A DNA stretch of 48,403 nt from BD1-7 clade bacterium (GTDB taxonomy: Bacteria; Pseudomonadota; Gammaproteobacteria; Pseudomonadales; DT-91): contig CACSIO010000002.1 in NCBI GenBank assembly GCA_902705865.1, forward strand, positions 1 to 48,403. The letters are read 5' to 3'. Position numbers and translations under genes: made by a program. The notes beneath the pieces are model-generated. The model saw only the letters and a list, made by a program, of their open reading frames with translations, was not told the DNA's origin and ran no database searches. Within the stretch, counting starts at the first letter, position 1; every line of letters starts with the position of its first letter. Of this stretch, positions 1-8,382 are shown piece by piece.

Positions 1-1079
1 GGCCGGAGCCGCAACGCGGCGGAGGTCCAAGCCACGCAGTGGCTGAGCGTGCCTGCGCTTGTTCTGTGCCACCCTGCTACTCTGTGCACCCTGCAAATCA
101 GAAAGCTCGCTGACACGAATTAATGTTTGAACGGCAGACTAACACAACTGATTTGCCAACAAAATGCGACGAAATGAACTGAAAGAAAATGCCCTGCTAC
201 CCGCCTAGGACTGACCGGGAGCCGAACTCAAAAAACGAGGAAATCTACGAAGAAAATTGAACTTGCCGACACATGAACCGAACCAACTCAGAACGCTTGG
301 ACACGCCGGATTTCACAACCTGAATAAACAAGAAAGCCGGCTTAGAAGACATACCAGCTTTGAGTAATGATTGGGTAAAAGGCTTGGAATGAACACCCGC
401 GTGAAACGCACAGAACAGTTAAGTATATTGATTTCGTCATCATATTTCGATGCCATGTATTATCTTTCTAGCAGTCAATGTGAATATTAAAATAGTAATA
501 ATAATCAACAAAATACAAGCATTGTTAGTGATCGCTAGCATAGAAAATATAGTGACTGAATCCGCTAATTAATATTTTTTAAAATCCAACAATTAGGAAT
601 AAAAACAATAGCATAGCGAGCAGTGTTCCATCTATTTTTTGTTTCTCATCGAACGAGCAATAGTGGGTGATGATATATACAGTATTCTAACGTTATGTGC
701 ATGGTGATTGAAAGTCCCATATTCCAAAGGTCGTAGTTTGTTTTAAGCCCCTTGATCAGCCACGCTTTGTGGTCGTGCCTTTGCCTGCCATCGAGTGTGA
801 TACGCATTTACCAAGTATTCGTTTTCGGCGAGTGCTTGCCCGATGTGGGGTATCAAACCCTCCGCTTACAGCGTTTAATCTGCGTAGAGCTCTACCTACA
901 CTAACGCCGTTATTACTGTTCTTATTGGTAATTCACGCCTTGGTTCAAATTATGCGCGTTAACGGTGTTCGGCTGGGCGGTTTCGTCACTGCTTTGCTGT
1001 TCAGCCGGGGTGTTTTTCTGCTAGGTTGGTGTCTCGAAAAATGGGTTGCGGGCTGAGTTGGGCCTAATTGGAGAACGGC
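1..1079. other. gene-poor left edge with small hairpins
   Basis: No convincing gene is seen here; one weak frame (769-1056) is listed separately. The first 110 bases are GC-rich and hold two short hairpins, GCCGC-aac-GCGGC (9-21) and GCCAC-gca-GTGGC (31-43). They are followed by an imperfect tandem repeat of the type TCTGTGC(C)ACCCTGC (about 62-94). From about 110 to 720 the sequence is AT-rich and stop-rich in all frames. The abrupt composition change suggests the end of a mobile or cassette-like unit, but this is inference. Confidence 0.5.
769..1056 (+). CDS. doubtful small ORF with hydrophobic centre
   Basis: A 95-residue frame starting at GTG, with a hydrophobic stretch around residues 46-62 and a second at about 74-90. 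I do not recognise it. There is no clear ribosome binding site before the GTG, and it ends 23 bases before the next gene. It could be a small membrane protein or chance translation of a leader region. Its position directly upstream of the DUF2157 gene is the only argument for a real gene. Confidence 0.2.
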   Translation: MVVPLPAIECDTHLPSIRFRRVLARCGVSNPPLTAFNLRRALPTLTPLLLFLLVIHALVQIMRVNGVRLGGFVTALLFSRGVFLLGWCLEKWVAG

Positions 1080-2480
1080 ATGCGATTGATTCGACTATTG
1101 AAAAAAGATCTTGCCAAAGAGGTGAGTGGTTGGGTCGATGACGACTTGATCTCAGAAGATCAGGGGCACGCGATTTGTGCGCGGTACGATGTGTCGTTGC
1201 AGGATACTGACGCGCAGTCGCGCGGGTATGGCTTGCTGGTGGCGTTGGGGTATTTGTTTATCGGCTTGGCGCTGATTACCTTGATTGGCGCGAATTGGGA
1301 TGAGATTCCTCGGGGGTTGAGGATGGCGGCGTTGGTGTTGTTAACGCTGGCGACCCATGGCTTTGCCCTTAAACGCTATGTGGGTGGTGATAAGCCCAGT
1401 GCCTCGCGGTTCTTTTTATTGGGTAATTTGTTTTACGGCGCGGCGATTATTTTGATTGCGCAGATTTATCATTTGGGCGAGCACATGCCGGATGGGGTGT
1501 TTTGGTGGGCCTTGGGCAGTTTGCCGTTTGGCGTGTTGTTGCGAAACACCTGGCTAACGCTGTTTAGCGCGGTGTTGTCGTTGGTTTGGTTTTGTCTGGA
1601 GTATCAGATGGGGTTCTTTCCGACGTTGTTCCCGCTGTTTATGGTGGCTTCAGCCTATGTGCTGGTACGTGGGCCGCAGAGCACGTTATTGTTTTTAGCC
1701 GTTGTGGGCGGGTCGATGCTTTGGGTAGAGGCGGCGCTGGGCTGGTTTTGGGATGGCGGCAGTTATGTAATGGCGCCGCAGCCAGAGCATCTTTTAGTAA
1801 CGGTGACGTTGTTTATTCTGGCGTTTGCGCTCAGCCAGTGGTTGTTGTTGGTTAACCATGGTAAGGCGCGCGATTACGGCGTGGTGCTGTCGGTGTGGTC
1901 GTTACGGTTTGTGTTGTTAGCGTTACTGATCATGAGTTTTGAATCACCTTGGCGAGCGCTGCTTGAAGAAGATTGGCTGCATCAGGCGTCGATGTGGCCG
2001 ATAGTTGGCATTTTGCTGGGCGCTGCATTAGTCGTGGCGCGGGCGGCTAAGCAGTTGCCGTTGGTCGGTGTAATTTGTGGATATGTGCTGCTGCAAATGG
2101 TGGCTGTGGTGATGTGGGGTTCACCGCGCGCTGCGGCAAGTTTGCAGGTGATTGATAACGTGGCTTTGATTGTTTTGGGCATTGGCTTGATTTTGCATGG
2201 CATCTCTCGGGGTGTTTCGCATTACTTCTTTATGGGTATTGCGACGATTTTGCTCACGGCGTTTATGCGTTATGTGGATTTAATCGGTGATTATATCGGT
2301 GGGGCGTTTTTGTTTTTGATGCTGGCGGCGGTGTTGCTTGGCGCGGCGCGTTTTTGGAAGCATCAGCAGTTGAACACTAACGACGTTGCCACGGGCAGTG
2401 GTGATAGGCCGGGTGAGCAGAAGGGCGAGGGTAAGGTAAAAAACCCTGTAAAAAGCGCCGAGGAGAATAACCATGATTAA
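1080..2480 (+). CDS. DUF2157 multi-pass inner-membrane protein
   Basis: A 466-residue protein with a soluble, charged N-terminus (about residues 1-55) followed by many hydrophobic segments (roughly 12) filling the rest, then a polar C-terminal tail rich in Lys, Glu and Gly. The N-terminal part with 'W...dLIs..Qg..I...Y' and the early membrane segments fit the DUF2157 family. I chose the ATG at 1080 rather than the in-frame TTG at 1068 because GGAG lies 6 bases before it. Its last codons overlap the next gene by 8 bases (ATGATTAA), indicating translational coupling. DUF2157 proteins are often encoded next to a GDYXXLXY protein, as here. The molecular role is unknown; an inner-membrane complex with the partner is inference. 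Confidence 0.85.
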   Translation: MRLIRLLKKDLAKEVSGWVDDDLISEDQGHAICARYDVSLQDTDAQSRGYGLLVALGYLFIGLALITLIGANWDEIPRGLRMAALVLLTLATHGFALKRYVGGDKPSASRFFLLGNLFYGAAIILIAQIYHLGEHMPDGVFWWALGSLPFGVLLRNTWLTLFSAVLSLVWFCLEYQMGFFPTLFPLFMVASAYVLVRGPQSTLLFLAVVGGSMLWVEAALGWFWDGGSYVMAPQPEHLLVTVTLFILAFALSQWLLLVNHGKARDYGVVLSVWSLRFVLLALLIMSFESPWRALLEEDWLHQASMWPIVGILLGAALVVARAAKQLPLVGVICGYVLLQMVAVVMWGSPRAAASLQVIDNVALIVLGIGLILHGISRGVSHYFFMGIATILLTAFMRYVDLIGDYIGGAFLFLMLAAVLLGAARFWKHQQLNTNDVATGSGDRPGEQKGEGKVKNPVKSAEENNHD

Positions 2481-3003
2481 TTCTGATTCACGGTATTCAA
2501 AGTGGGCAGTGGGGCTGTTAGCTGCGGTTGTACTGCAGGGGTTGGTGCTGGTTGGCATGGTGGTGAAGGCGGCGTTACCGCTATGGACGGGCACTCCCGT
2601 AAAGGTTGCCACCGTGCCGGTTGACCCTCGCTCATGGTTTCGTGGCAATTATGCGCGGTTAAACTACAGTTTTGAGCGCATTCCAGCGGGTGATTTACCT
2701 TTTGGTACTTCGTTGCGTATTGGTGAAGTGGTGTATGTGCGATTGGTGCCTGGGTCTGATGGGTTGTATGAGTATGGCGGTGCGTCACTCACTCAACCAG
2801 AAACCGGTGTGTTTTTGCGTGGGCGTTTAACGGATGATGGGCCGCCGTACCGGGTTAACTTTGGCATTGATGCCTACTTTGCGCCCAAGGGGCGAGCATT
2901 GCAGTTGGAGCGAGAGCTACGTAATGGCGGCGTTGCGGTGTTGATGGTAACGGATAGCGGCCGGGTGGCATTAAAAGCCGTTGAAGCTAATCGGGAAGGT
3001 TAG
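2473..3003 (+). CDS. GDYXXLXY-family membrane-anchored protein
   Basis: A 176-residue protein with one N-terminal membrane segment (about residues 12-33) and a periplasmic domain. After 'VDPRSWFRGNYARLNY' (about residues 50-65) comes a beta-rich domain. The GNYARLNY stretch is a variant of the family signature GDYXXLXY, with Asn in place of Asp. The start is the ATG at 2473, overlapping the DUF2157 stop by 8 bases, with GAGGAG a few bases upstream. The two genes form a coupled operon and their products probably act together at the inner membrane. Function is unknown in the family. The Asp-to-Asn change makes it a slightly divergent member. Confidence 0.85.
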   Translation: MINSDSRYSKWAVGLLAAVVLQGLVLVGMVVKAALPLWTGTPVKVATVPVDPRSWFRGNYARLNYSFERIPAGDLPFGTSLRIGEVVYVRLVPGSDGLYEYGGASLTQPETGVFLRGRLTDDGPPYRVNFGIDAYFAPKGRALQLERELRNGGVAVLMVTDSGRVALKAVEANREG

Positions 3004-3043
3004 TGTCAACGGCTTGGCAATCTATGAAGATTTGATTCGAGCG

Positions 3044-3589
3044 TTAGAGCGTTCCGCCAAGGGCTTGTAGGTCGTCTTCGTAGTAGCTTTTGTCTTCACA
3101 ATCGCTGTTGTATTGCGCCAGTAAGTTGTTGTAGGTGTCGATATCGGTGTTGAGCTGTTGCATTGCGGTTTGCATTTGCTCAACGTCATCGTTGAAGGTT
3201 GATACCGAATGGTTGTATTCATCGGCCTTGCGATTGAATTCGTTCACTTCGGATTCTGTGCCAAATTCATCGTTTTGATGGGCGTGTAGGTATTGCTCAA
3301 TGGCGCTGATATCGGCGTCCATTCGTGTCATTTTGGCGTCGAGTTTGGTTAGGCGTTGTTTTTCGTTGTCGATTTGGCCATCGTAATTGTCGATCTGACC
3401 GTCGAGCGTGAGGCAGGCTTTGAGTTGCTCGGGTTTAAGTGTGTTGGCATCGTAAGTTTTGCCGCCAGAGCTGGATAAACCGCGCGCTGCTGCGCCTTTA
3501 GCTAAGCTCATTTTCTTGGCGTTGGCTTCAGCGCCAAGCAGTGTTGTGCATACTATGAGTGTAATAATCGCGTGTGTCGAAACGTTCAT
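3044..3589 (-). CDS. secreted coiled-coil protein, unknown function
   Basis: A 181-residue protein with a clear signal peptide (residues 1-24, ending in GAEANA) and a long, strongly charged helical region from about residue 48 to 165. Spaced hydrophobic residues in that region suggest a coiled coil: 'LDGQIDNYDGQIDNE', then repeated Asp/Glu/Gln/Lys. A repeated 'DNYDGQIDN' theme opens the helix. Cys56 and Cys165 flank it and could form a disulphide in the periplasm. It converges with the GDYXXLXY gene (40 bases apart). No family is recognised; a periplasmic structural or spacer protein is a guess. Confidence 0.7.
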   Translation of the reverse strand: MNVSTHAIITLIVCTTLLGAEANAKKMSLAKGAAARGLSSSGGKTYDANTLKPEQLKACLTLDGQIDNYDGQIDNEKQRLTKLDAKMTRMDADISAIEQYLHAHQNDEFGTESEVNEFNRKADEYNHSVSTFNDDVEQMQTAMQQLNTDIDTYNNLLAQYNSDCEDKSYYEDDLQALGGTL

Positions 3590-3798
3590 TGTCGTTTGTG
3601 TCCCTGATTGATGGTGTTCCGTTTTTTTATCGATAGAGCGTAGATGTTTGCGGCGACGACTCAGCGGCTCTTATGCTTTGTTGTGCCAGTATAACGCGGA
3701 AAAAACAGACTGCCAGCGATTCTGAAAACGGGCGTAAATCGTTAACTTCACTGAGAGGAAAGCGAGGTGGGGTAAGGGATATCGTTGAGAATTAAACC

Positions 3799-3818
3799 GG
3801 AAAAACAAACGTTTTTCC
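3799..3818 (-). terminator. hairpin downstream of the Vgb-like gene
   Basis: GGAAAAAC-aaac-GTTTTTCC is an 8-bp perfect stem with a 4-base loop. It lies just past the stop codon of the minus-strand gene at 3826. The T-rich arm on the minus strand makes it a plausible terminator, although no separate T run follows. Confidence 0.45.
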
Positions 3819-3825
3819 TTAGCGG

Positions 3826-4854
3826 TTAATCGGTTTCTGCCAGTGTTGGGTAGCTTACGCGCATTAAGCGATCAACACCGGATTCAGGCAACCATACTTC
3901 GCCGTCACGGCCGAGAATCTGCCGCACATTGCTATAGGTATCGGAGCCGGGAATACTGCCGATAAAGTCTTCGGTGGCGGGGTCGAATATCCACGTACGG
4001 TTGCCGCCAAAGTCACTCACCCACACTTTGTCGGTTTCATCCACATACACGGCGTAGGCTTGGGGTTGTTCGCCGGGGAGCTTCCAGGTTTGCCAGCGTT
4101 GTTGTTTGGGTGTGTAGCGGCTTAGTTGGCCGGTGTTCCATTCGCTAACCCAGATGTCGCCTTTCGAATCCGTCCATACGCGGCGTGCGCCTTGTTCCTT
4201 GGTTGGCGGTGGAATCACCTTAACCTTGCCGGTTGTGGTGTTGATTTCGCCGATGTAGTTGCCGGCGAGTGAGGCATAAAAGATGCGTCCATCGGGTGTG
4301 CCGGTAATGCCGTAGGGGCCACGTTTGCCGGGGGCTTTGTACACGGCCATTTCGTTATTGGCGGGGTTGAGTGAGCCGTAGATGCCTTCTTGGCCGGTAA
4401 ACCATAAAACTCCGTCGCCGTCGAACGCGGCGGTGTTGAGATTGGCGTAGCCGCTGTGCTCTGGTAAGAACCAGATTGAAATGGCTTCGGTGTCGGGGGC
4501 GTAGCGAACGATGGCGTTGAGCCCGCCGTCGGTAATCCAGGCGTTACCTGCTGGCCCTTGAATTACCCCATGCGGTGCTGAGCCTTGGCCCAGTTTGATA
4601 TGCCGCACGTCACCGTTTGATGGGTCGAGAATGCCCAGTGCACCGGCTTTTTGTGCGGTATACCACACGAGGCCGTTGGGGGCGGGCGCAACATCGTGGG
4701 GGCGATCGCCGGGTTTTACCGGAAACACCGTATGGCTAAATTGCGGTGGGCTGGTTTTAGAGGTTTGTGCCGAGCTTGGTGTATTGGCAAGCAATGGCGC
4801 GCACAGCAATACGGCGGCCAGCGTGGTTACGCCGGTGAGCAATCCTTTGTTCAT
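3826..4854 (-). CDS. Vgb-like (streptogramin lyase family) beta-propeller protein
   Basis: A 342-residue exported protein with a signal peptide (residues 1-24, ending LLANT). Repeated blades of the pattern 'pHdVapapnGlvWyt', 'PHGVIQGPAGNAWIT' and 'GPYGITGTPDGRIFYA' mark the virginiamycin B lyase-like propeller family. The start chosen is the ATG at 4854, with AGGA 6 bases upstream, instead of the longer frame to 4905 that would bury the signal peptide. True Vgb uses a His, Glu, His set; the last blade here reads 'SNVRQILGRDGEVWLPESG', keeping a Glu but no His at the likely positions. It is therefore probably not an antibiotic lyase but a periplasmic propeller of unknown ligand. That alignment is by eye. 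Confidence 0.8.
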   Translation of the reverse strand: MNKGLLTGVTTLAAVLLCAPLLANTPSSAQTSKTSPPQFSHTVFPVKPGDRPHDVAPAPNGLVWYTAQKAGALGILDPSNGDVRHIKLGQGSAPHGVIQGPAGNAWITDGGLNAIVRYAPDTEAISIWFLPEHSGYANLNTAAFDGDGVLWFTGQEGIYGSLNPANNEMAVYKAPGKRGPYGITGTPDGRIFYASLAGNYIGEINTTTGKVKVIPPPTKEQGARRVWTDSKGDIWVSEWNTGQLSRYTPKQQRWQTWKLPGEQPQAYAVYVDETDKVWVSDFGGNRTWIFDPATEDFIGSIPGSDTYSNVRQILGRDGEVWLPESGVDRLMRVSYPTLAETD

Positions 4855-5098
4855 GGGGCATCCTGAACGGTTATTCGAGGTTGTTTGCCGTTGGACTCTT
4901 CTCACTAGCTGGGTGTTGCAGTAAACCTGCGTAATATGACTGACGGATCACTCTGCGATGCGAACGTGGTGTGCGTTTGTGGCACATGCTGTGGATAGTT
5001 GCGGATTCTGCATGTTACTGAGGTCTCATATCCTTTAACCTGCCTTCGGCTTTCAGGTGTATTTACGATACCATCACCAAAATACTAACGGAGTTACT

Positions 5099-5359
5099 AT
5101 GAAGATGAAGACCTTAAGCACATTGGCAGCAGCGAGCCTGACATGCGCAGTATTGGCAACACCGGCGCTGGCTGTTGATTACGACGGTTTGGTGAAATCT
5201 GTCGACACTGAGAAGGCAAAAGAATCTGTAGACCTCGGCAAGGCGAAAGAAGCCTATGACGAGAAGAGCGTTAAAAAGGGCATGGAAGCAGTCGATAAAG
5301 AAAAAGCACAGGCTTCTGTCGACACAACAAAAGCTGCTAAGGCATTGTTTTCAAAATAA
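5099..5359 (+). CDS. small secreted lysine-rich repeat protein
   Basis: An 86-residue protein with a signal peptide (about residues 1-25, ending TPALA) and a mature part of about 60 residues built from repeats of the type VD-x-EKA: 'SVDTEKAKESVD', 'VDLGKAKEAYD', 'AVDKEKAQASVD'. It is highly charged and probably helical. The ATG at 5099 is preceded by GGAG at 5 bases, so an upstream in-frame start at 5057 is rejected. The gene stands alone between divergent and convergent neighbours, with paired hairpins after it. Similar short Lys/Asp/Ala-rich exported proteins occur in marine gammaproteobacteria, with no known function that I can name. Confidence 0.75.
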   Translation: MKMKTLSTLAAASLTCAVLATPALAVDYDGLVKSVDTEKAKESVDLGKAKEAYDEKSVKKGMEAVDKEKAQASVDTTKAAKALFSK

Positions 5360-5422
5360 CGTTCTCTAATTAGTGTTTTCGAAGCAATGCTTTCGAACTC
5401 ACTGCGTACGATCTTACCGTTC

Positions 5423-5469
5423 AGATTTCGTTTGAAATCTACTTTTTGGGCAGCATTCGCTGCCCTTTT
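5423..5469 (+). terminator. tandem hairpins ending in a T run
   Basis: Two hairpins follow one another. AGATTTC-gttt-GAAATCT (5423-5440) is followed by ACTTTTT. GGGCAGC-attc-GCTGCCC (5448-5465) is followed by TTTT. The second is a standard intrinsic terminator for the small secreted-protein gene, about 90 bases after its stop. It also separates it from the convergent large gene. Confidence 0.75.
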
Positions 5470-5502
5470 GCGCTCTTCATCCCATTGAGGGTTTGTACCC
5501 AA

Positions 5503-8187
5503 TCACAGCAAGGTGCCGCACCGACGCGCCTGATCGATAAAGGCATCGGCGTCTTTGATGTGTCCGCGCGCGCTTTCTGCTACAAAGGTATCCATTAGTT
5601 GTAGGTAGTGGGGGTAGTCGTCAAAGTAGGCATCTGCGGAGGATTCGTAGGTGGTTTGGGCTTTGCCGTCATCCGATACTTTTTGGTTTTTCAGGTGCTT
5701 GGCGGTCATCACGTTATCGCCATGCAGTAAAAAATGCTTTGCCACTTGCTGATGGAAATCCGGATGCTCATCACAGGTAGAAGGTGATTGCACAAAATCC
5801 AGCGTGTGTTGGTAATACTCGGTATTGGGGTAGCGGCGCAGTTGGTTTGCGACCTTGCGGGCAGAGGCAATATCGTTATCAAACAGGTGGCGGGCAAAGC
5901 GATAGTGCAGGGCCGTGGGGTTGTTTGATACCGGCGGTGCGTTGGTTGTTGTTGTGAGTTTTGGGGTTGATACTTCTGTTAATGCATCGGCGGCAATCAC
6001 GGCGGTGGCATCCGCAGGTTTGTGTAAATGCATTCGCGCAACCTGTGTGTAATGCAGTTGTTGCAGGCCTTTATGAGCTTTGGGGTGCGGAGTAACTGTG
6101 GGGGCTTGGTTTGCCATGTGCATCAGTTGAACCAACAGGCGATCTTTGAATTGATCCTGCAATAGTGGTATCAGGCTGAATAGCTTATTCGCCACGCCGG
6201 CTTCGTGTTGGTCGTCCATCCATTGATCTAACGAATGTAAGCTAGATGCTTCCGTTATTTGGCCACTGTTGTTTTCATACAGAGTGCAGATCATTTGTTG
6301 ATAGAAGCCTGCGGTATTGCCGGTGAGCTTCTCAACTAAACCGTTACCAAAGCTATCGCAGTTGGCGGTTAAGTTGTTGCCGTGGTGAAGCAAGTAAGCA
6401 AATTTGTCTCGAAATTCTCTGCCGCTATACGGCTCAATGGTTTTGATTGCCTGCAACACTTGTTGTTTGGCGTCGCCAACGGTCATTGTGCTGTTTTCGT
6501 GGGTGCCGGATTCTAGTTTGCTAACAATTGCTGTGAGGTTGGTGAGGGTCGCCGGGCTTTGCATCAATTTGCTGAGGTTGATATCGAAAAAGCGGATGTC
6601 GTCGCATTGGGTGTTTGAATGAATCAACGAAACCCTGTCGTTCAGCAGTGTGAACAGATCATCAACGTTGTTCAGGTAGGTAAAGTTGCCGATCAAGCTG
6701 GCCATTAAAATCCACGACCATTGTGAATCGCAAGCTAACTGCGGTTGCCCGAGATATTCAAACTGACGAGCGGCGATGATGGCGCTCTGGTAGATTTTGT
6801 TTTCGTTATCCAGCCATTTGAACGGCTGAATGTAGGTGTTATGTGCTTCGCGGAGTTCATCCAGTAGGGCGTCGTGGAGGTCGTATTCGGTGCTGAGGGC
6901 ATCTCTGTTTACGTCGATAAAGTCGAACAAACAATCGATACGGTCAGTGCTTTGGGTTGTGGCACATTGGCTGCGAAATTGATCCGTTAACGCCAGTGTT
7001 TTGGGCGATGTTACCAGGCGGCGATAACGACGAATGTCGCGCTCTAACATATGGCTGATGAGTAGCTGTTGCAGTTTGTTTTTCGGGGTGCGATTGATGT
7101 CGAGGGTGAGTTGATCGTATTTATCGTCGACGCAGGCAACCCAACTTTCGCTTGAGAATAACTGGTTGTAGCGCAGTAATCCTTGATCACTGTGGCGATC
7201 TTCGATGCCGTTTGTGGCACGGCAAATGGCTTGCCAGTCGCCAAGAAAATAATCATGTAAACCGGCCAGATGCAGTGCGGTGATGTCGATATCCATGGCG
7301 AGGTTGTTTGTATCTGAGGCGAAGCTGTCAGATAACGGCGCGATCAATTGCTTAGCTAATTCTTCAGCTCCTGATGTGCTTTCTACCGAGAGTAACAGTG
7401 AGAAATCGGCAATGCCGTGGTGGTAGGCGGGTTTATTGACGCCTAGACCGGCAACCAGTTGCATACGGTCGAAAACAAGCGACAAGGCGATACGTTTATC
7501 GTCATCTTGGATATTTTGATGTTCCGATGCCATATGCGGCTTGCTAGAGCCATTGGTGATATTCACACCGGTTGCGCCGAGTGACTTGTAGGGTAGGGTT
7601 AATGGCAAGTAGGGGTTGATCGTTAAGTCATCATCGGTAGCGATTACTTCGAGGTAGCCAATGGCGTGTGGGTGATGATTCAGTAAGCGTGCTGCGATGG
7701 AGGTGTCTAACTTACCGGTATAGGCAACCGGTGTCTTGATGATGTCGATAAAGCCCTCGTGACCGCGAACGCTTTTTGTGGCGGTACGTAAGGCATGGTC
7801 TATCTGTTTTTGCTTGGCGCTGTCGAGTTCAGACGGGTAAAACACAACGATAAATGGGGATTGTTGGTCGCTGTATCGTTCGAGTACGGGGATGTACAAG
7901 GCTTGCCATGCCGTAGCGACAACAACAACTAAACTCGCTAACGCTGCGATTCGACGGCCGATGCTCTTTAAGCTAATCGACAAAAACAGCAGATAGAATC
8001 CTGCGATAATCAGCGCTGAGGATATCAAGATAAACCGCCGCTCAGAGAATTCGGCAGGTATCCATTGTGAAACTTCAGCCCAGATGAGTAACCCTAGAAT
8101 ACTGATTGCCGAAGCAACAAGGGTTTTGAGCATGTCGGAGGGGGTGTCTGTAATGATCTGCTTGATAGTGTCAGTTATTTTGCCCAC
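5503..8187 (-). CDS. large orphan membrane-anchored protein
   Basis: An 894-residue protein of no family I recognise. Three membrane segments lie at the N-terminus (about residues 22-40, 50-72, 78-98), followed by some 790 soluble residues. The first soluble part (about 108-290) looks alpha/beta ('SPFIVVFYPSELDSAKQKQID', 'HAIGYLEVIATDDDLTINPYLP'). The rest is mainly helical with scattered Cys, and the C-terminal 200 residues resemble irregular helical repeats ('ASARKVANQLRRYPNTEYY'). The start is a GTG with AGGAT upstream. With three segments the soluble part is probably periplasmic or cytoplasmic depending on an orientation I cannot settle. It is monocistronic. A stress- or signalling-related scaffold is speculation. 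Confidence 0.7.
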   Translation of the reverse strand: MGKITDTIKQIITDTPSDMLKTLVASAISILGLLIWAEVSQWIPAEFSERRFILISSALIIAGFYLLFLSISLKSIGRRIAALASLVVVVATAWQALYIPVLERYSDQQSPFIVVFYPSELDSAKQKQIDHALRTATKSVRGHEGFIDIIKTPVAYTGKLDTSIAARLLNHHPHAIGYLEVIATDDDLTINPYLPLTLPYKSLGATGVNITNGSSKPHMASEHQNIQDDDKRIALSLVFDRMQLVAGLGVNKPAYHHGIADFSLLLSVESTSGAEELAKQLIAPLSDSFASDTNNLAMDIDITALHLAGLHDYFLGDWQAICRATNGIEDRHSDQGLLRYNQLFSSESWVACVDDKYDQLTLDINRTPKNKLQQLLISHMLERDIRRYRRLVTSPKTLALTDQFRSQCATTQSTDRIDCLFDFIDVNRDALSTEYDLHDALLDELREAHNTYIQPFKWLDNENKIYQSAIIAARQFEYLGQPQLACDSQWSWILMASLIGNFTYLNNVDDLFTLLNDRVSLIHSNTQCDDIRFFDINLSKLMQSPATLTNLTAIVSKLESGTHENSTMTVGDAKQQVLQAIKTIEPYSGREFRDKFAYLLHHGNNLTANCDSFGNGLVEKLTGNTAGFYQQMICTLYENNSGQITEASSLHSLDQWMDDQHEAGVANKLFSLIPLLQDQFKDRLLVQLMHMANQAPTVTPHPKAHKGLQQLHYTQVARMHLHKPADATAVIAADALTEVSTPKLTTTTNAPPVSNNPTALHYRFARHLFDNDIASARKVANQLRRYPNTEYYQHTLDFVQSPSTCDEHPDFHQQVAKHFLLHGDNVMTAKHLKNQKVSDDGKAQTTYESSADAYFDDYPHYLQLMDTFVAESARGHIKDADAFIDQARRCGTLL

Positions 8188-8301
8188 GACAGATCCTTTG
8201 AAGTTTGTGGCGAAGTGACTGAGGAGGAGTTGTTCCCTATGAGGTTTTTATTCAAACACGACTGTATGCAGAAAAGCAAAAATCGTTAGGCGGGGGTAAA
8301 T

Positions 8302-8336
8302 AAAAACCCCACGAGGCTGGACGCATCGTGGGGTTT
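8302..8336 (-). terminator. intrinsic terminator of the yqhD-like gene
   Basis: Read on the minus strand: CCCCACGA, an 11-base loop, TCGTGGGG, then TTTTT. The 8-bp perfect stem is extended by flanking A/T pairs. It lies 47 bases past the stop of the alcohol dehydrogenase gene. Confidence 0.85.
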
Positions 8337-8382
8337 GAACGGTTGCTACACAACCGGGGTGTTAAGCATGATGTGGGGCAGA

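Noticed and set aside
660..700. LexA-box-like sequence (GATATATACAG)
   Set aside because: Only half of the CTGT...ACAG symmetry is present and no SOS gene follows.
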